The notes beneath the pieces are model-generated. The model made no database searches and was not told the origin of the DNA. It saw only the letters and a program-made list of their open reading frames with translations. Shown piece by piece: positions 10,709 through 21,427 of a stretch of DNA of 64,000 nt (position 1 is its first letter; each line of letters starts with the position of its first letter). The stretch is from positions 71,133,536 through 71,197,535 of the forward strand of contig OX352764.1 in assembly GCA_947095585.1 (NCBI GenBank), in the 5' to 3' direction. The translations under genes were made by a program, and so were the position numbers. Origin of the DNA: Nephrocerus scutellatus. Lineage: Eukaryota; Arthropoda; Insecta; Diptera; Pipunculidae.

Positions 10709-11276
10709 ACCGTATCGTATCGTCCTTTTTTTCACAAGGGCTATTGGACTGGCATAGTCAGATTTGTTTGTTTGAATAACTCCGTCTCTTAACCATTCAA
10801 CTACTTGCATATTCGCAACTTCCCTTTCTTTAGGCGCGAGTCTACGTGGCTTTTGCAACACCGCCTTGTCGTCTTCAAATTCTATCTTCAGGCTTATGCA
10901 CATTAAACACATTGTTCTCCTCTAGATTATACGTCTTCATTTTCTCTCTCTTTTCCACAATCTTTATTTTCCCATGTCTAAACGCAACTCGATTTTTCTT
11001 AGAAAATTTCCAACTGTCTGGAATTACCTCAAAACGAACTAAGTGTTCATCCGATCCAATTTGCAACTTTAAAACGCATGATCCAAGTGTTTTTCTAGGC
11101 TGATCCCCAAATACTCTAAGTATCATTTTCTTCTGGTCATATTTTTCTCCTATTTTCCTTATGAATGTCTCGTGAATGACAGATACATCACTTCTGCTAT
11201 CACCAAAGGCGTAGTAGGGCTTTCCTCTGATATCGACCGATATATATGTAGGAATCCATGACCAGACAGCAGACAT
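10709..11276 (-). pseudogene. Protease and RT start of gypsy relic A
   Basis: The minus frame reads DIRGKPYYAFGDSRSDVSVI: a retropepsin-like segment in which the catalytic D-T/S-G is changed to GDSRSD. It is followed by LGSCVLKLQIGSDEH and FEVIPDSW, the usual strands of the fold. A second frame gives PRRLAPKEREVANMQVVEWL, DGVIQ and ASPIALVKKR, the thumb-side start of reverse transcriptase. Both are truncated or mutated. Confidence 0.6.
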
Positions 11277-11404
11277 AATAACGGACAGTTTCACAAAACA
11301 TACGTGCAGACGAGACGACAGACAACAAAGCCGATGACAACATGTACACAAAAAATTACATAGGGCGAAGGCGAACATACGACATACTAGACGGAAACAA
11401 GGGC

Positions 11405-12184
11405 TGTCTGATTGTGTCAACGAAGACGGGCGGACATACTGTGGCCCAACCTTATAATTTTCATTTATTTTACTTGCATTTAAATTGTTTTTGGAATAAA
11501 AATTACTTTTATATTTGAATTAGCAAGTGGTGCGCTGTGTCTTATTTAAACAAATTTGTAGAACCCTACAAATTTTGGGGGCTCAACCGGGATGGTACTT
11601 GTTCCATTATTAACGAAGATGAATGTAGAAGATCCCGGATGCTGGTACAAGAGCGTTGATCGTGCAAAACAAATAATTAACAATACACCAACGAGAAGTA
11701 CTAGAATCGCACCATTCAAGATCCTCACTGGAATAGAGGCTGTCGAGGAGTTAGATAATGAAAGATGTCAAATTCGAACCGCAGCCAAAGCTAACATCGC
11801 TGATATACAAAGTGAAAACTACCGGTATAACCTGAGAAGACGAAAATAAGTTATAAAATACAATCTGAATGATTTAATAGCAGTCCGAAGAACTCAGTTC
11901 GGACCGGGACTTAAACTGAAGCCTTAGTATTTTGGACCTTACAAAATAGTAAAGCTATGCAAACATGACCGCTATGAGGTGGAGAAAGTTGGAGATCACG
12001 ATGGGCCGCGGCGTACCATAGCTGTCTTATTGTGTCAACGAAGACGGGCGGACATACTGCGTCCCAACCTTATAATTTTCATTTATTTTACTTGCGTTTA
12101 AATTGTTTTTGGAAAAAAAAATTACTTTTATATTTGAATTAACAAGTAGTCGCTGTGTCTTATTTAAACAAATTTGTAGAACCC

Positions 12185-12188
<4 letters not shown>
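11405..12188 (+). mobile_element. Miniature LTR element with a fragment of integrase
   Basis: Two 166-bp direct repeats, 11405-11570 and 12023-12188, begin TGTCT and end CCCTACA. They share GTGTCAACGAAGACGGGCGG and TTGTAGAACCCTACA and differ at only a few bases. TTTTGGGGGCTCAACCGGGA follows the left LTR, a primer-binding-site-like match to the other LTR elements here. The 450-bp interior holds only the tail of an integrase. It is an internally deleted (LARD/TRIM-like) element on the plus strand, opposite to its host relic. No target duplication is visible, because a TA repeat adjoins the right end. Confidence 0.75.
11590..11849 (+). pseudogene. Integrase C-terminal fragment inside the miniature element
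   Basis: The frame reads PGCWYKSVDRAKQIINNTPT, then RIAPFKILTGIEAVEELD and RCQIRTAAKANI. It aligns in order with SKWYKYTSQVQRIINSHVHS, KFTPFEIMFGV and RNQIRADARSQI of the element at 24410-24898, so it is the region after the integrase catalytic core. The first ATG follows the primer site closely, which is a result of the deletion and not a real gene start. Confidence 0.65.
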
Positions 12189-12249
<61 letters not shown>

Positions 12250-13190
12250 TGAGTAGATGAACCTCACTTGACGTATTTCCCAAATGATGAAGTTGCTTCT
12301 CTTTTTACTGGGTACACCCTTTGCTTTGCCCGGACAATTTTGCGCTAAGTGCGATACTGAACCCCAGTTGTGACATCGTCTTGTTGTCGATGGTCCTCTT
12401 GAGGGTGTCATCATTCGGCTGCTATTATTTCTTGTTTCGAATCTCTGCTTCGGTATTTGGCTCTGCTTTTTTTTGTATATATCTCCAGTTTGACTTTCAG
12501 CACTTCCAGCGTTGTTGCTTCGTACAGTATTGTTTTATTGCCCACTGTATCTAGAATTCCATTTATTATATAATCAATCAGGGAGGCTTCCTCCACGTAG
12601 CTTTTGCTGCTGATCTGAACCATAACATACAAATATTCCAACCGAATCTCGGAGGAATTTTTCTTCCTAGACTCTAATTGTTTGTGGACTTCGATACTTG
12701 AAATCTTCTTTCCAAATTCCTTCGACAGAAATCCTTTAAGTTTGCTCCAATCTACGACACCGCCAGTGGCTTCTACGGCTAGTTTAGCTGCTCCATTCAG
12801 TAGCCTGCGCGCGTAGAGATACTTTTCGATGCCATTCCACTCATATGCGGTGGAAATAGCGTCGAATTCTCCCACCCATTTGGTGTAGTATTTTCCCCCT
12901 TCTCCTGAGAACTGCTCTAGCGACTTTTCGACGTCGCGAAACACGAAATTATTTTTGCTGGCCATCGTTTTTTCGTCGCCTGGAGTTTCTCCCTGAAGAT
13001 CGGTGCTCTGTTGGTTTTCTCTCATGGTTGCTTACTCGACTTCTTCCTCTTCGGCGTTTAATACGTCCTTTGTTTCTGGACTTTCTTCCTGAAGATCGGT
13101 GCTCTGTTGGTTCTCGCTCGTGGTCGCTTGCTTGTCTTCTTCCTCTTCGGCGTTTAATACGTCCTCAATTTTAAAATCGCCTTCTCCTAA
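12184..13190 (-). pseudogene. Gag of gypsy relic A
   Basis: The frame from 13025 reads MASKNNFVFRDVEKSLEQFS, WVGEFDAISTAYEW, LYARRLLNGAAKLAVEA, FGKKISSIEVHKQLESRKK and YVMVQI, the capsid pattern also seen in the gag at 27468-28127 (WIENFEENATAYEL, SSAEVHKRLRCRKK). A single zinc knuckle follows in another frame (CHNWGSVSHLAQNCP), with the second Cys changed to Trp. N-terminally a 96-bp in-frame duplication (period from about 12993 to 13089) repeats ENQQSTDLQ and LNAEEEE. A stop separates the copies, so it is not functional. Confidence 0.7.
12189..12247. repeat. (TA)n microsatellite
   Basis: An almost pure TA run with one ACCTA interruption adjoins the right LTR of the miniature element. The tyrosine/isoleucine string read across it on the minus strand is an artefact. 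Confidence 0.95.
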
Positions 13191-13249
13191 TGCGTCGTAG
13201 ACTCGGCTCACCAGATCACTTTTGACGTTCTACCGGCAAGACAAGTCCC

Positions 13250-13570
13250 TTTGTTTAGGAATGCTCGTAATTGTCGGACGGTCAGTTTGCACGCATGCAC
13301 TTTCGATTTTTTAACTTATTATCTTTTCACTTCCTTCGCCTCTTCTTCTTTTCAATTTCTTTACTTCTTGTCTCTCTGTCTTCTTTGCTTCTTATCACTC
13401 CACTTTATTTCTTTGCCTTTTACCTCTCCACTTCACTTCTTTACCTTCTTATTAGCTCTTTCTCGTCTCTATGTCTTCTCTTCTTATTATCACTCCACTT
13501 AACTTCTTTGCCTTTTACCTCTCCACTTTACTTCTTTACCTTCTTATCAGTTCTTTTAACTCAAACATTA
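13250..13570 (-). repeat. Pyrimidine-rich tandem leader sequence
   Basis: Words such as CTTCTTTGCCTTTTACCTCT and TTTACCTTCTTAT recur at a spacing near 110 bases. Read on the minus strand it is AAGAAGGTAAAGAAGTAAA-like, resembling the leader at 15650-15800 (AAGCTAAGAAGGTAAAAACA). It lies between the primer site and gag, so it is the 5' leader of gypsy relic A. Confidence 0.6.
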
Positions 13571-13650
13571 AACATTTTTACCAACCGACGCCCGATAAAT
13601 TCGTTAATTTTCGCGAAATTAAGAGATCAATAAATATTTAATTTCCGTAG

Positions 13651-14143
13651 GATCCCGGCTGGGCCCCATATGTAGAGATCTTCAAAATTCTTCGCGAATA
13701 AATAAGAAACAAAAGACTACTGTGTTGAATTTTTGAGAAAATATTTAATATAAAAGATATCACTACTTTAATTTTAACATAGGTTTAAAGTGGAAATTAT
13801 AACTTTAAAGATTAACAATATTATTATAAAAACTCATTGAAACTAGCGCGACCGACCAGTTATAAATCCAGAAACGAACTCCTCTTCTTTTTAGCAGTTA
13901 CCTTCGTTCTCTGCTCATAGCACGTCCCACACATGCAGTGCCTTTAGCAGCCGGTACTAGTTTCAGCAGTCCGGTCAGCAGTAATCCGATGCTGCACACA
14001 CCCGTAACGGCGATGAGTAGCTTTGCTGGTGTCATCCTTTGCAATTGTCAAAAACCTGTGCTGACTATCCTATTTAATAATCTACGCGACAATCACCCGT
14101 AGGATGACTCAACCAACCTACAATCGAAACAATGCATATACAG
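13651..14143 (-). repeat. Primer-binding site and right LTR of gypsy relic A
   Basis: 13651-13668 reads TGGGGCCCAGCCGGGATC on the minus strand, the primer-binding-site position next to an LTR that ends in TCTACA (TGTAGAGATC on the plus strand from 13671). The LTR includes 13837-14143, the right partner of the repeat at 9261-9590. The outer limit of the LTR could not be fixed. 14150-14520 may still belong to it, since GCAGTCACCGTCG there mirrors GACGGCGACTGCA near 9645. Confidence 0.55.
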
Positions 14144-14629
14144 CAATCATTATTTTCATTTATTCATTAAGAGTTTTCTTTTCTTGATACGTTGCGCAGT
14201 CACCGTCGTTCTTGGGTCGCTGCGCCGGTCCATGTCGTCCGAATTTCTGCATCGTATGTATAGCTGTTGACGTAGGTGAGCTGAATCACTAAACGGGTGA
14301 TTGATAGCATGATATATAACAAGTCAGCCGATGTTGGTGCTATCTGTATTTGACAGGACTATTAAAGCTATAGACGTGGTACGACTGCTAAAAGCATTAC
14401 ATGTGTGGGACATGGTGAGATCGAAGACCCACGGTGACTGCAGCAAAAAACGACAAGTAGTTTTTAAGAGTTTTAACGGTGTGGACGTCGTGTTCAGTAA
14501 TTGTAGTTGCACAGTTTAATATTTGTAGTTGTAAAGTTCAATGAAATAATAATCATAGTTGTAAATTGAAATTAGATAATAGGGCAAATATGTGTTTTAA
14601 GGATTTTGACTTTTCCTCCCCCAACCCTC
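14144..14629. other. Unassigned sequence, possibly LTR remainder
   Basis: No gene was recognised. CGCAGTCACCGTCGTTCTTG (about 14197) and CACGGTGACTGCAGC (about 14431) are nearly inverted copies, suggesting a folded repeat. Two opposite 62-residue frames at 14324-14519 have no recognised motif. Confidence 0.3.
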
Positions 14630-15440
14630 CCCTCGCCAATTAACAACCCCCTGGGAATGTGGGTGTAGTTTGGCGAAAACGCCCCTTTCCGAGATAGGGG
14701 GTATTAAAGTTTTAAGCAATTTTTGAAAAATGCATTTTTCTAAGTGGTTTGATGGATGTTAGGGAGTTAATTGGTATCATATGAAAGGCAATAAAAATAC
14801 CTTCCGTCCTATAAAAAATCCAATCCAAAAAAGCCCAATCCAACCCCCTCGACAGAGTTATAACCAAAAATAACTTTCACATTAAAGTTCAGTAGGGGGC
14901 GTGTGCAAAAGTGGGCGGGCTTAAATATTGATATCAACTGAAATGTGAAGATTACTTCTACACAGCCGTATTTTTGTTCTGTGCGTGCGCCAGCTAAAAC
15001 GAAAGTTTGATCAAGTTGTACCTGGTTCATGTTGTTTTTCATATATTTGAGTGAAATATCATATGATTGAGTTTTTCCCATACAAAAACATATGTTATAT
15101 AGCTAAGTGCATTATAGGTTTTACGCGGTTAGGGCTTTCGGACACTGAAAGCCCTTATTGAGCAGACGTCAAAAACTGCAACCTTGTTTGGAAATTTTTT
15201 ATAGGGCGGAAGGTATTTTTATTGTGTTTTATATGGTACCAATTAACCCCCTTACATCCATCAAACCAGTTAGAAAAATGCATTTTTCAAAAAAGTGCTC
15301 AAAACTTTAACACCCCCTCTCTCCTTAAGGGGGAATTTCCGCCAAACAAGATTGCCGTTTTCGAGGTCTGCTCAATAATGGCTATCAGATGGCGGGGGTC
15401 CGAAAGCCGTAACCCTCTGTTCCGTAAAACGCACTTTAGC
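14630..15440. mobile_element. Palindromic (foldback-type) element
   Basis: The left half carries GAAAAATGCATTTTTCTAAG, TGATGGATGTTAGGGAGTTA and ATACCTTCCGTCCTATAAAA. The right half carries the inverse: TTTTTATAGGGCGGAAGGTA, CCCCTTACATCCATCA and AGAAAAATGCATTTTTC. A second inverted pair is nested on the right: GGGCTTTCGG with TTATTGAGCAGAC at 15120-15170 against GTCTGCTCAATAATGG with CCGAAAGCC at 15365-15415. No ORF of note. It behaves like a non-autonomous hairpin-forming transposon. Confidence 0.6.
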
Positions 15441-15466
15441 CGATACTAGTTGTGTAGTCTTTTAAA

Positions 15467-16860
15467 TTTTGAATTTAATATTCTTTTAGTTTTTTATTCT
15501 TAAAATAAATCTTCATTATAGAGTTTAAATCAAAACTATTTTTCCACTACATTTGGGGGCTCAACCGGCATTTCATCACCCGGATGAAAGTGGAAATTTT
15601 ATTATATATATTTTTCTCGGGCGAATAATTGCGGCGAATCGATCGCTAAGAAGATAAGAAGGTGTAAAGTAAAGCTAAGAAGGTAAAAACAGTGAAGAGA
15701 GTAATATAAAGCTGAAAAGTTGAAGTAAAGCTAAGAAGGTAAAAACAGTTAAAAGAGTAAGATAAAGCTAATAAGTTGGATTGAAGCTAAGAAGAAGGAC
15801 AAGTGAGGATAAGTTAAAATAAAGAGCGAATCCGTGCGAAGGATGAAATGGTTACCAGGGAAAGTGAAAAATAGAAGAATCTTCTGAGGCATCTAGGCTA
15901 AGAAAAATCCTCTCACCCATTCCGATAATGCCTAGCTGAAAAAATCAGATGGCTCGTGGACTAAATCTAGCGGGGAATCGCTCAATCTGCTACTTGACAC
16001 ATATTTCCCACGTTATTAGTAACGTTAACCTAAACCGGTCTATCATTATTTCATTCATGGACATTAAAGGCGCTTTTAGTAATGTCAATACATCTGCGAT
16101 CCCATCAGCACTGTTGACGGAGAAGTGAACGACTTACTTGGCGAATTGATTAATCTTTTGCTCACAAGTCGGATTATTAACTCAAAACTGGTTGTGACGT
16201 CTGCCAGAAGATCTGTCTGCAGAGGAACACTGCAAGGTTGTCTCTCCTCCTGTGCCTGAAAATATTGCTATTGCCGTCTCAGGAGAGTACCCTAATAACC
16301 TCAAAGGAACTTCTTCAAAATGCTCTCAACAAGCTATCGAGATGGCTATGGAAGGGGGTAAACCACTACCATACTGAACCTCTCCTGTTCACCAGAAAAT
16401 ACAAAATCCAACATGTTGACCCTATCGCTATAAAGGCTATAAGCTTAACTTTCTCTGATGAAGCTAAGTATTTGGGTCTTATTTTGGATAAAAAGCCACA
16501 GGGCAATATTCTCATTTAAAATTAACTCTCTTTGGCTACATATATTGGTAGCTAAATATACCGGTACGAATGTACGGTGTGGTTGTCTGGTGGATTGCCT
16601 CAGATAAAGCAGTAAATCATGAAAATCTAACCAAAGTCCAACGATCAACTTATCATGTATGTGGGGAGCACTTCGTAGCACTCCCTACACTGCTCTGGAT
16701 ATTCTGTTCAACCTAACACCACTCGACATCTTTAGTAGGCAAGTAGCTGCTAGCGCGGCTGTTCGCCTTAGTGCAACCTCCAAGTGGATCTAGAATAAAA
16801 TATGTTACGTCTCTGTTCTGAATTCATTCAGGATAACACCAGGCAACATAAACTACACCA
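15467..16860 (+). mobile_element. Chimeric LTR-leader/LINE unit, tandem copy 1
   Basis: The unit opens with the end of an LTR (…CCACTACA, 15552), then TTTGGGGGCTCAACCGGCA (primer-site-like) and a purine-rich leader. From about 16000 it switches to LINE reverse-transcriptase remnants: a MDIKGAFSNVN-like stretch, CRGTLQGCLSSC, LLFTRKYKIQHVDP and SDEAKYLGLILDKK. These are the RT palm and thumb pieces of LOA/R1-group LINEs. The frame is broken repeatedly. The unit is followed directly by a near-identical copy. Confidence 0.75.
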
Positions 16861-18254
16861 TTTTGAATTTAATATTCTTTTAGTTTTTTATTCTTAAAAT
16901 AAATCTTCATTATAGAGTTTAAATCAAAACTATTTTTCCACTACATTTGGGGGCTCAACCGGCATTTCATCACCCGGATGAAAGTGGAAATTTTATTATA
17001 TATATTTTTCTCGGGCGAATAATTGCGGCGAATCGATCGCTAAGAAGATAAGAAGGTGTAAAGTAAAGCTAAGAAGGTAAAAACAGTGAAGAGAGTAATA
17101 TAAAGCTGAAAAGTTGAAGTAAAGCTAAGAAGGTAAAAACAGTTAAAAGAGTAAGATAAAGCTAATAAGTTGGATTGAAGCTAAGAAGAAGGACAAGTGA
17201 GGATAAGTTAAAATAAAGAGCGAATCCGTGCGAAGGATGAAATGGTTACCAGGGAAAGTGAAAAATAGAAGAATCTTCTGAGGCATCTAGGCTAAGAAAA
17301 ATCCTCTCACCCATTCCGATAATGCCTAGCTGAAAAAATCAGATGGCTCGTGGACTAAATCTAGCGGGGAATCGCTCAATCTGCTACTTGACACATATTT
17401 CCCACGTTATTAGTAACGTTAACCTAAACCGGTCTATCATTATTTCATTCATGGACATTAAAGGCGCTTTTAGTAATGTCAATACATCTGCGATCCCATC
17501 AGCACTGTTGACGGAGAAGTGAACGACTTACTTGGCGAATTGATTAATCTTTTGCTCACAAGTCGGATTATTAACTCAAAACTGGTTGTGACGTCTGCCA
17601 GAAGATCTGTCTGCAGAGGAACACTGCAAGGTTGTCTCTCCTCCTGTGCCTGAAAATGTTGCTATTGCCGTCTCAGGAGAGTACCCTAATAACCTCAAAG
17701 GAACTTCTTCAAAATGCTCTCAACAAGCTATCGAGATGGCTATGGAAGGGGGTAAACCACTACCATACTGAACCTCTCCTGTTCACCAGAAAATACAAAA
17801 TCCAACATGTTGACCCTATCGCTATAAAGGCTATAAGCTTAACTTTCTCTGATGAAGCTAAGTATCTGGGTCTTATTTTGGATAAAAAGCCACAGGGCAA
17901 TATTCTCATTTAAAATTAACTCTCTTTGGCTACATATATTGGTAGCTAAATATACCGGTACGAATGTACGGTGTGGTTGTCTGGTGGATTGCCTCAGATA
18001 AATCAGTAAATCATGAAAATCTAACCAAAGTCCAACGATCAACTTATCATGTATGTGGGGAGCACTTCGTAGCACTCCCTACACTGCTCTGGATATTCTG
18101 TTCAACCTAACACCACTCGACATCTTTAGTAGGCAAGTAGCTGCTAGCGCGGCTGTTCGCCTTAGTGCAACCTCCAAGTGGATCTAGAATAAAATATGTT
18201 ACGTCTCTGTTCTGAATTCATTCAGGATAACACCAGGCAACATAAACTACACCA
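16861..18254 (+). mobile_element. Chimeric LTR-leader/LINE unit, tandem copy 2
   Basis: Repeats copy 1 at a constant offset of 1394 bases, with only a few single-base differences (for example AATATTGC in copy 1 against AATGTTGC here, about 16266 and 17660). The junction at 16860/16861 joins CTACACCA to TTTTGAATTT, whereas copy 2 continues CTACACCATTCC into LINE sequence. The duplication therefore has about two bases of microhomology. Low divergence points to a recent event. Confidence 0.85.
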
Positions 18255-20455
18255 TTCCGCTTAACTTAAAAGTCACCATCCCCTCCAGGTCATTCTGATG
18301 ACGAAGTAGGCGGAGGAAGATTATAAGATTAGAAGATTAGGCTCTTGAATTAGAATTATTGGTTCCCCGATAAGGGGCGCCACGGTTATCTTCCGTGGTG
18401 TGATGAGCCTTAGCCTTATGGTAAAAAATCGTCAATGAACCAATCAAACATTTTTGATTGGGGGGAAACCACAATTTGTTAAACTCTGCATGGGGTAACC
18501 AGGATCCTGGGAACCCCCCACCCCACCCCATCGATGGCTGAGATGTCTGGCCAGGGTCTAAGAAGCAGCAAGCTACTGGCTATGGGTGAGGATTCACTTA
18601 TTAGTTAGTCATCATCGGAGGGCAACACGTTGACTGAGTCAATGGGATGTCTTCTATTGGAGAACGACACAGGTTTAGACTCGACGGTCATCCTTGCGAC
18701 ATCTGTTGCAAAAGGAAAGGAAAGGAAAGCAAAGGTGGTTGGTCGTGTACCTAGTACTATCACTGCTTTGGATGATCAGGTTTCAACTGGCCTGACAGAC
18801 AGTACAGGGCATCTCGGCACCGAGAACGAGTAATGCTGTAATTCGAAATATCTCGGAGGTACGGGAGAGAATCGGTAAGGTGGATGAGACAACACTGGGC
18901 ACTATAAAGGCTGTGCTAAAGTCGAAAAGGCGATGGGGAAAAAAGAAGAGGCGTGAGAGATAGGCTGAAATGAAAATGGATGCCGATTTATCACAGACCA
19001 CTACTTCAATTCCCACGGGTGGCAAACGACCTAGACCTTGTGAGGAATCATCGGATCTGGGAAGCTTGTCAAATACCCAAGTCGCCAATGAGAAGAAAAG
19101 GACGAGGAAGAAAAGAAAAATCTACTTCATGACTACATCACTGAACACAGGACCTGCACTAGAAATGGACTGCTTGCCCAGTTGTTCAAAGGCTTTAAGA
19201 CTTGCTGAGGTACACAAGTCGACACAGAGGCACAGCTATTCTGAAATAGCGGCCAGAGTATTGACAGCTGTTATATCAGCGAGGAAGGATGAAGGCAAGA
19301 TGTCCAAAAAACCACTTGACTTTGTCCAAGAACGTGTTTGGAAATTTGTGGTGGAAAAAGATTCACCGACATTCGAGGGAATGAGCCTGGATCAGAGCAC
19401 CATCAAAGTGCAATGTTCCTCATTCGGGGGTCCCGACTGCCCTGATGATATCGGGCTTGCCCTAGACGGTCCAGCGAATCCTCTCTGGTATCGAGGATGG
19501 GATACCTTTTTGCCATGGAGCCTGACGAGGAAAACTTGTCGGACTCCATGGAAGAAAGCGCTGTCAACAAGATGGTGATAGAGTCGAAGGGGAACAAGAC
19601 GGAACGTGCCGGCGGTTCCTCGGGGACGGAATCAGCATAAGTGCTAATGATAGGGCGAAGGTAAGTAGAAAGATATTAAACATAATTCAGATAAACCTTC
19701 ACCATACCAAAACTGCTTCTGCAGCTCTTCTATTTAGATTAACAAAAACGGGGGAAGATCTCGTCCTAATCCAAGAGCCGTGGATAAATGGAGCTAAGAT
19801 CTGTGGGCTTGGACTTAAGGGATATAAAGTACTATACTCTAGTAAGTCAGAAAAGATTAGATCTTGTATTCTGGGTAAAACTAACCTGAATTTATTCCTT
19901 TTATCACAATATAGTGACGGCGCATAACTGCGGCCAACATTGAAGTCGAAAACGAAAAATTCTGGCTGGTTTCTGCATAAATGGACCGGGAAAAGCAGAC
20001 TCCACCAAAAACACGGGAGGAACTCATCTCTGATGCAGAGAAAAGGAAAATTGGGGCGATCCTACGATGCAGGTGCCATGAATCGCTCCTTCGATGCTGC
20101 CTGCCCTGTGATAAAACCAAGTGGCAAACAAAAGCCACCTTGGTGGTCCGCGGAGTTACGGGCCTATCAGAAGGCAAGCAGGAAACAACAGGAAAGCGAG
20201 CAAAACGCGAATATAGTGGGCGATAAGCGGTTTCAAACCCTTTAAATCGGCTGGCCCAGATGGGATAATCCCTGCAGAAATTCAGAATAACACGGAGTGG
20301 ATACTCCAATGGTTAGAGGCAATTTTCACAGGGTGTATAAAGCTGAATTACATTCCTAGGGCTTGGAAGGAAGTGAAGGTAGTTTTTATACCGAGGGCTC
20401 CTTTGAACCTTATTCGTAAGCAGAGGGGAACGTTAAAAGCTGGTAAAGGCGACAA
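18255..20455 (+). mobile_element. LOA/R1-group LINE fragment 1 (ORF1, endonuclease start, RT start)
   Basis: 18255-18310 finishes the preceding LINE piece (GATGACGAAGTAGGCGGAGG, shared with about 32476-32495). From about 18310 a new 5' region begins. ORF1 occupies about 18970-19640. ORF2 starts near 19660 with INLHHTKTASAALLF and LVLIQEPW, the first endonuclease motifs. It breaks, resumes with CPVIKPSGKQKPPWWSAELR (after the endonuclease), and gives the RT opening AGPDGIIPAEI and NYIPRAWKEVKVVFIP at about 20250-20390. Internal deletions remove most of the endonuclease and all of the RT core. Confidence 0.65.
18970..19578 (+). pseudogene. ORF1 (gag-like) of LINE fragment 1
   Basis: A 202-residue frame with a basic stretch (KKRTRKKRKI) and HSYSEIAARVLTAVISARKD, which resembles the conserved segment of LOA/R1 ORF1 proteins (S-Y/F-x-E/D-V/I-A). 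Another ORF1 fragment with LRSLSDVLKDKIFVAVFD lies on the minus strand near 46150-46300. The product would bind LINE RNA. The usual C-terminal zinc knuckles are not visible in this frame, and the end runs out of frame, so it is probably broken. Confidence 0.5.
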
Positions 20456-20711
20456 TCGGCTTGCTTGGAAAACTCCGGAAGCCTGTCGAAAGACTCCGAG
20501 CCGAAAATCAGGGTCTTGACACAAATAAATGGCGAGTCTACTCACAGAAAGAGTGTGGAGATGATGCATCCCTGCTCTTTGAGGGAGTAGATGAGCCATC
20601 TGTCAAGATTCTGAAAGAAAGGTTCGGATTGCGTCCCTACTACTTTCTTGGTCGTGCCTCAGTGCTTATCAAGAGAAGTGGCGGGGATTTAGGGGGTAAA
20701 AAATTAAAGAT

Positions 20712-21427
20712 AATGTCTATAATTTTTACTCGGATTAACTTGCAGCATAGCAAATCGGCTACTGCTCTGCTATGCAGAAGTCATGCGAAGTTGCAAACAT
20801 CACCTCAAATAATCCTTGTGCAAGAGCCATGGGATATCGTGGACGTAAAAGGCATGAATAATTGGGGCACTGTCTTATCGGGAAGGCAGTAATCGTCCTC
20901 GGGCCTGTTTGATAATTCCAAAAATTATATCAGTCAATTTACTGCGACAGTTCTCTTCTAAAGATCTGGTCACAGTTAAAATATCTTATCAGATATGTGG
21001 GAGAAAGGCAGAAACAATTGTAGCATCTGCTTATCTCCTATATGACTCTATTAGCACCCCTCCATCAAGGGAACTGATGGAACTGGTTAGATACTCTGAG
21101 TCTAACAATCTGGGTCTAATTGTTGGATTCGATGCGAATTCTCAGCATACCGTCTGTGGAAGCAGCAAATGCAACAACAGAGGACTTCAACTGTTGGACT
21201 ATATACTTTCCACAGACTTACTAATAAATAACATTGACAATGAGCCAACATTTATGAACAGTCAGAGGAAAGAAGTGATTGATCTAACCCTGTTAAACGA
21301 CAAGATGATCAACCAAATCAAAGGATGGAAAGTGATGAAAGATATCGTCCGACCATCGATATATTGGCTTACAGTTAGGCGCCGAATTAAACACAATTCC
21401 CGCCAGCAGAAATCCAAGAAAAACTGA
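20712..21427 (+). pseudogene. APE-type endonuclease of LINE fragment 2
   Basis: Motifs in order: INLQHSKSATALL, IILVQEPW (metal/backbone site), IVASAYLLYD, LIVGFDANSQHTVCGSS (catalytic D-N pair), VIDLTLLNDKM. The final S-D-H motif is present only in another frame (TCC GAC CAT at about 21350), which marks a frameshift just before it. A stop also interrupts at about 20890. In the living element this nuclease nicks the target DNA for target-primed reverse transcription. Confidence 0.7.

Larger units (their letters stand above)
9591..13670 (-). mobile_element. Gypsy relic A: decayed LTR retrotransposon without RT core
   Basis: On the minus strand the order is PBS (13651-13668, reading TGGGGCCCAGCCGGGATC), gag, zinc knuckle, protease, first residues of RT, integrase. 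RT is broken after SPIALVKKR (about 10720-10760) and continues almost directly with the integrase stretch TYHVDHLGPM. The whole RT core and RNase H are therefore deleted. Several stops and frameshifts mark the integrase. A second LTR element (11405-12188) sits between gag and protease. The relic cannot move by itself. Confidence 0.75.

Noticed and set aside
12184..12300. Tyr/Ile-rich protein end
   Set aside because: Translation of a TA microsatellite.
13251..13633. Two overlapping Leu/Phe-rich ORFs suggesting membrane proteins
   Set aside because: They come from a pyrimidine-rich tandem leader of an LTR element; any frame through CTT/TTC repeats gives Leu, Phe and Ser.
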